This document shows, piece by piece, positions 62,105 through 64,000 of a DNA stretch of 64,000 nucleotides. The position numbers were made by a program, and so were the translations under genes. The DNA comes from Methylococcales symbiont of Iophon sp. n. MRB-2018 (lineage in GTDB: Bacteria; Pseudomonadota; Gammaproteobacteria; Methylococcales; Methylomonadaceae), in assembly GCA_003666325.1 (NCBI GenBank), contig QPIL01000119.1, forward strand, positions 21,870-85,869, written 5' to 3'. Position 1 is the stretch's first letter. Every line of letters begins with the position of its first letter. The notes beneath the pieces were generated by a model that was not told the origin of the DNA, did not search any database, and saw only the letters and a list, made by a program, of their open reading frames with translations.

Positions 62105-62568
62105 TGAAATCATTACCAATCCTTATTTTATTAGTACTTTCATTCCAATGCGTTGCTGGTGTGGAATACAAAAAATTTGATGACCCTGAAAAAGAACAGG
62201 CTTATAGAGTGCTAATTGAAGAGTTGCGTTGTCTAGTATGTCAAAATCAAACCATCGCGGATTCCAATGCTGATTTAGCCAAAGACTTGCGCAGACAGGT
62301 TTATGAAATGCTGGAAAAAGGTCAATCCCAAGATGAAATCGTTGACTTTATGATAGCGCGTTATGGCGATTTTGTTATGTATAACCCACAGTTTAAAGCA
62401 AAAACGGGGGTATTATGGATAGCACCTTTTGTATTTTTATTATCAGGCTTTATTTTAGTCTGGATTATCAGTAGAAGAAAAAAAACAGAAAACAACATGG
62501 AAGCCAAAGAACAGCAAAAACAAAAAAGAGCCAAGATTAAAAGCTTACTAGATCAAGGAGAACAATAG
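62104..62568 (+). CDS. ccmH: Cytochrome c maturation protein CcmH
   Basis: CcmH is the thioredoxin-like lyase subunit. The 154-residue protein has a signal peptide (MKSLPILILLVLSFQCVAG), the redox motif ELRCLVCQNQTIADSNADLAKDLR, VDFMIARYGDFVMYNPQFKAKTG and a C-terminal membrane helix (WIAPFVFLLSGFILVWI). It does not include the CcmI region fused in E. coli CcmH; CcmI is a separate gene immediately downstream, as in Pseudomonas. Confidence 0.97.
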   Translation: MKSLPILILLVLSFQCVAGVEYKKFDDPEKEQAYRVLIEELRCLVCQNQTIADSNADLAKDLRRQVYEMLEKGQSQDEIVDFMIARYGDFVMYNPQFKAKTGVLWIAPFVFLLSGFILVWIISRRKKTENNMEAKEQQKQKRAKIKSLLDQGEQ

Positions 62569-63818
62569 TGAATATAAGCTACTGGTTTATTGTAAGCGGA
62601 CTTCTTACGCTAGCCTTTTTGATTATCATTCCACCTTTATGGAAAAAAAGAACCGTAAAAAATGAAAGTTCTGAGCAAAGGAACGTGCGAATTACCAAAG
62701 AAAAAATTAAAGAATTAAAAAGACAATATCAAGCAAAAGCACTAACACAACAGCAGTTTAATGATCAATATGAAGAACTAGAACTATCTTTAGGCGATGA
62801 CATAGATGACCAGCAAGACCACAAACAGATACAGACGAGCGGGTCAGATGGACGTTGGATAATCCCCGTTTTAGTCGTACTTATCCCACTGTTTTCAATA
62901 CCAACTTATTTTGCAATAGGTGAGCCAGATGCTCTAAAAAAAGCCGAAATAATGCAGACCAGACAAGTACAAACACCAACGCAGGACGAGATAAATGCCA
63001 TGGTACAAGGTTTAGCCGATCGTTTAAAAAAAGAACCAAATAATGCAAAAGGCTGGGTCGTGCTGGGACGATCATACAAATACACAAAAAAGTATGACTT
63101 GGCAGTTGATGCCTTAGCAAATGCACTTGCACTTGCAAAAGACGACCCAGAAATAATGTTGGATTATGCCGAAGCGTTGGCAATGAAAAAAGGCGGGAGA
63201 ATATCTGGTCAAGCAGCAGACTTAGTCTTTAAATCTTTAGAGAAAATACCAAACAGCATTTCTGGCTTATGGTTAGCAGGTATGGCAAAAGCTGAAGTAG
63301 GAGAATTTATCCAAGCCATGCAGTATTGGAAAAAACTAGAAACACTTTTGCCACAAGACTCTACAGATTTGGAAGCATTAAAAAAACAGATGGCAAATGT
63401 ACAAGCACAAATTCTTAGTTCTGCACCTAGTAAACCTTTAGCGACCAAAGAGCGGCAGGAATTGGCTGAAGTCAGTATTGAGGTTAAAGTCAGTGTCGAT
63501 TCAGCGTTAAAAGAAAAAGTCAGTCAAAATGACACAGTATTTATTTATGCCAAAGCCTTAACCGGTCCGCCGATGCCATTAGCTATCGTCCGTAAACAAG
63601 TATCTGACTTACCACTTTCTGTAACTTTGAATGATGCCATGGCAATGATGCCGACAATGAAATTATCTAATTTTAAAGCCGTTAAAGTCATAGCAAGAAT
63701 TTCTAAATCTGGTACAGCCATACCCCAGAAAGGTGATTATATTGCTACCCTTGAACTAAAAGAACTAACGGGGAATAAGTCAGTCGCTATTGTGATAAAT
63801 AAGGAAATTCAATATTAG
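62568..63818 (+). CDS. ccmI: Cytochrome c biogenesis protein CcmI
   Basis: CcmI chaperones apocytochrome c to the lyase. The 416-residue protein starts at a GTG (AAGGAGAAC upstream) that overlaps the ccmH stop. It has an N-terminal helix, a short cytoplasmic leucine-zipper-like segment (EKIKELKRQYQAKALTQQQF), a second helix (WIIPVLVVLIPLFSIPTYFA), then periplasmic TPR repeats (about 140-280, NAKGWVVLGRSYKYTKKYDLAVDAL) and a C-terminal domain with VFIYAKALTGPPMPLAIVRKQVSDLP. It is the last gene of the ccm cluster. Confidence 0.95.
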   Translation: MNISYWFIVSGLLTLAFLIIIPPLWKKRTVKNESSEQRNVRITKEKIKELKRQYQAKALTQQQFNDQYEELELSLGDDIDDQQDHKQIQTSGSDGRWIIPVLVVLIPLFSIPTYFAIGEPDALKKAEIMQTRQVQTPTQDEINAMVQGLADRLKKEPNNAKGWVVLGRSYKYTKKYDLAVDALANALALAKDDPEIMLDYAEALAMKKGGRISGQAADLVFKSLEKIPNSISGLWLAGMAKAEVGEFIQAMQYWKKLETLLPQDSTDLEALKKQMANVQAQILSSAPSKPLATKERQELAEVSIEVKVSVDSALKEKVSQNDTVFIYAKALTGPPMPLAIVRKQVSDLPLSVTLNDAMAMMPTMKLSNFKAVKVIARISKSGTAIPQKGDYIATLELKELTGNKSVAIVINKEIQY

Positions 63819-63850
63819 TACCTTTGTACAATACCGTACTTGACTTTTTT
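63819..63850 (+). terminator. Weak terminator after ccmI
   Basis: AGTAC and GTACT arms close a small loop and are followed by TGACTTTTTT. The stem is short. Confidence 0.35.
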
Positions 63851-63872
63851 GTTAGGTGTTTTTTTATGGGTT

Positions 63873-63903
63873 CATGCCAAATAGAGTGTAAACATTATAA
63901 TTA
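63873..63903. repeat. Dispersed repeat, copy 3 (truncated)
   Basis: CATGCCAAATAGAGTGTAAA and the following CATTATAATTA match the start of the repeat at 27194; it then joins the TTAGTCAACACTTAAAAA end of the ~200-bp repeat. Confidence 0.7.
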
Positions 63904-63917
63904 GTCAACACTTAAAA

Positions 63918-64000
63918 AGGACTCAGGACTCAGGACTCAGGACTAAAGACTAAAGACTAAAGACTAAAGACTAAAGACTAAAGACTAAAGACTAAAGACT
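63918..64000. repeat. Heptamer tandem array GGACTCA/GACTAAA (runs off the window)
   Basis: Three GGACTCA units and then about eight GACTAAA units, 7-bp period, open at the window end. Confidence 0.95.

Overview
This is an AT-rich chromosomal window from a Gammaproteobacterium. The evidence is the gene order: eno-ftsB-ispD-ispF-truD, dksA-gluQ, 6S RNA beside zapA, ygfB-pepP-ubiH-ubiI, ubiG-(gph/mupP)-SDR, gcvR-bcp, mutL-miaA-hfq-hflX and a system I cytochrome c maturation (ccmABCDEFGHI) set. The order cannot be fixed from the sequence; a methanotroph-like or large sulfur-bacterium-like lineage would fit the repeat-rich, IS-scarred intergenic DNA, but that is only a guess. No tRNA or rRNA gene was recognised.

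Layout. 1-8.7 kb: enolase (cut by the window edge), ftsB, ispD, ispF, truD, hrpA and a rhomboid protease. 8.7-16 kb: a sigma-54 activator with a TauE/SafE-like membrane protein (minus strand), then DUF2959, mutL, miaA, hfq, hflX. 16-19.5 kb: rpe, and the minus-strand ubiG - phosphatase - SDR - sufT operon. 19.5-27 kb: a repeat block, a small secreted protein, selO, then an accessory patch with a decayed ybaK, csaA, a three-gene TIGR04255-type cassette, a vapBC pair between two attC-like sites (no integrase seen) and two spliced IS fragments. 27-34 kb: bcp, rpiA, acs, gluQ, dksA, a DUF3581 gene and an arsenate reductase-like gene. 34-40 kb: 6S RNA, zapA and its coiled-coil partner, ygfB, pepP, ubiH, ubiI. 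40-46 kb: methyltransferase, a hotdog-like protein, gcvR, a second bcp, and a PerM-type permease separated by dense repeats. 46-51 kb: leuC, leuD, a LeuA/CimA-type synthase, ccmA, ccmB. 51.3-58.2 kb: an insertion that splits the ccm operon. 58.2-63.8 kb: ccmC, D, E, F, G, H, I.

The most striking part is the ccmB/ccmC insertion. It holds a compact minus-strand four-gene operon: a MotA/TolQ/ExbB-type channel, two different single-pass proteins that each carry an acidic residue at the start of their N-terminal membrane helix (ExbD/MotB-like), and a membrane-anchored protein with two formylglycine-generating-enzyme-like folds that lack the catalytic cysteines. A remnant of an IS1595-type transposase lies on one side and a complete IS30-type element on the other, and local base composition is visibly richer in G+C than in the ccm genes. 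The composition recalls the GldK-GldL-GldM proton-motor module of Bacteroidota (FGE-like protein plus motor) and, less closely, Zorya ZorAB. It matches neither, and is the best candidate here for an undescribed system.

The intergenic DNA is also unusual. Tandem 7-bp repeats (AGTCTTT and variants) occur in at least nine blocks and in two places reach into the 3' ends of genes. There are three near-complete copies of a ~200-bp repeat that encodes a short membrane tail, two families of 150-170-bp MITE-like elements with terminal inverted repeats, and several other short interspersed repeats.
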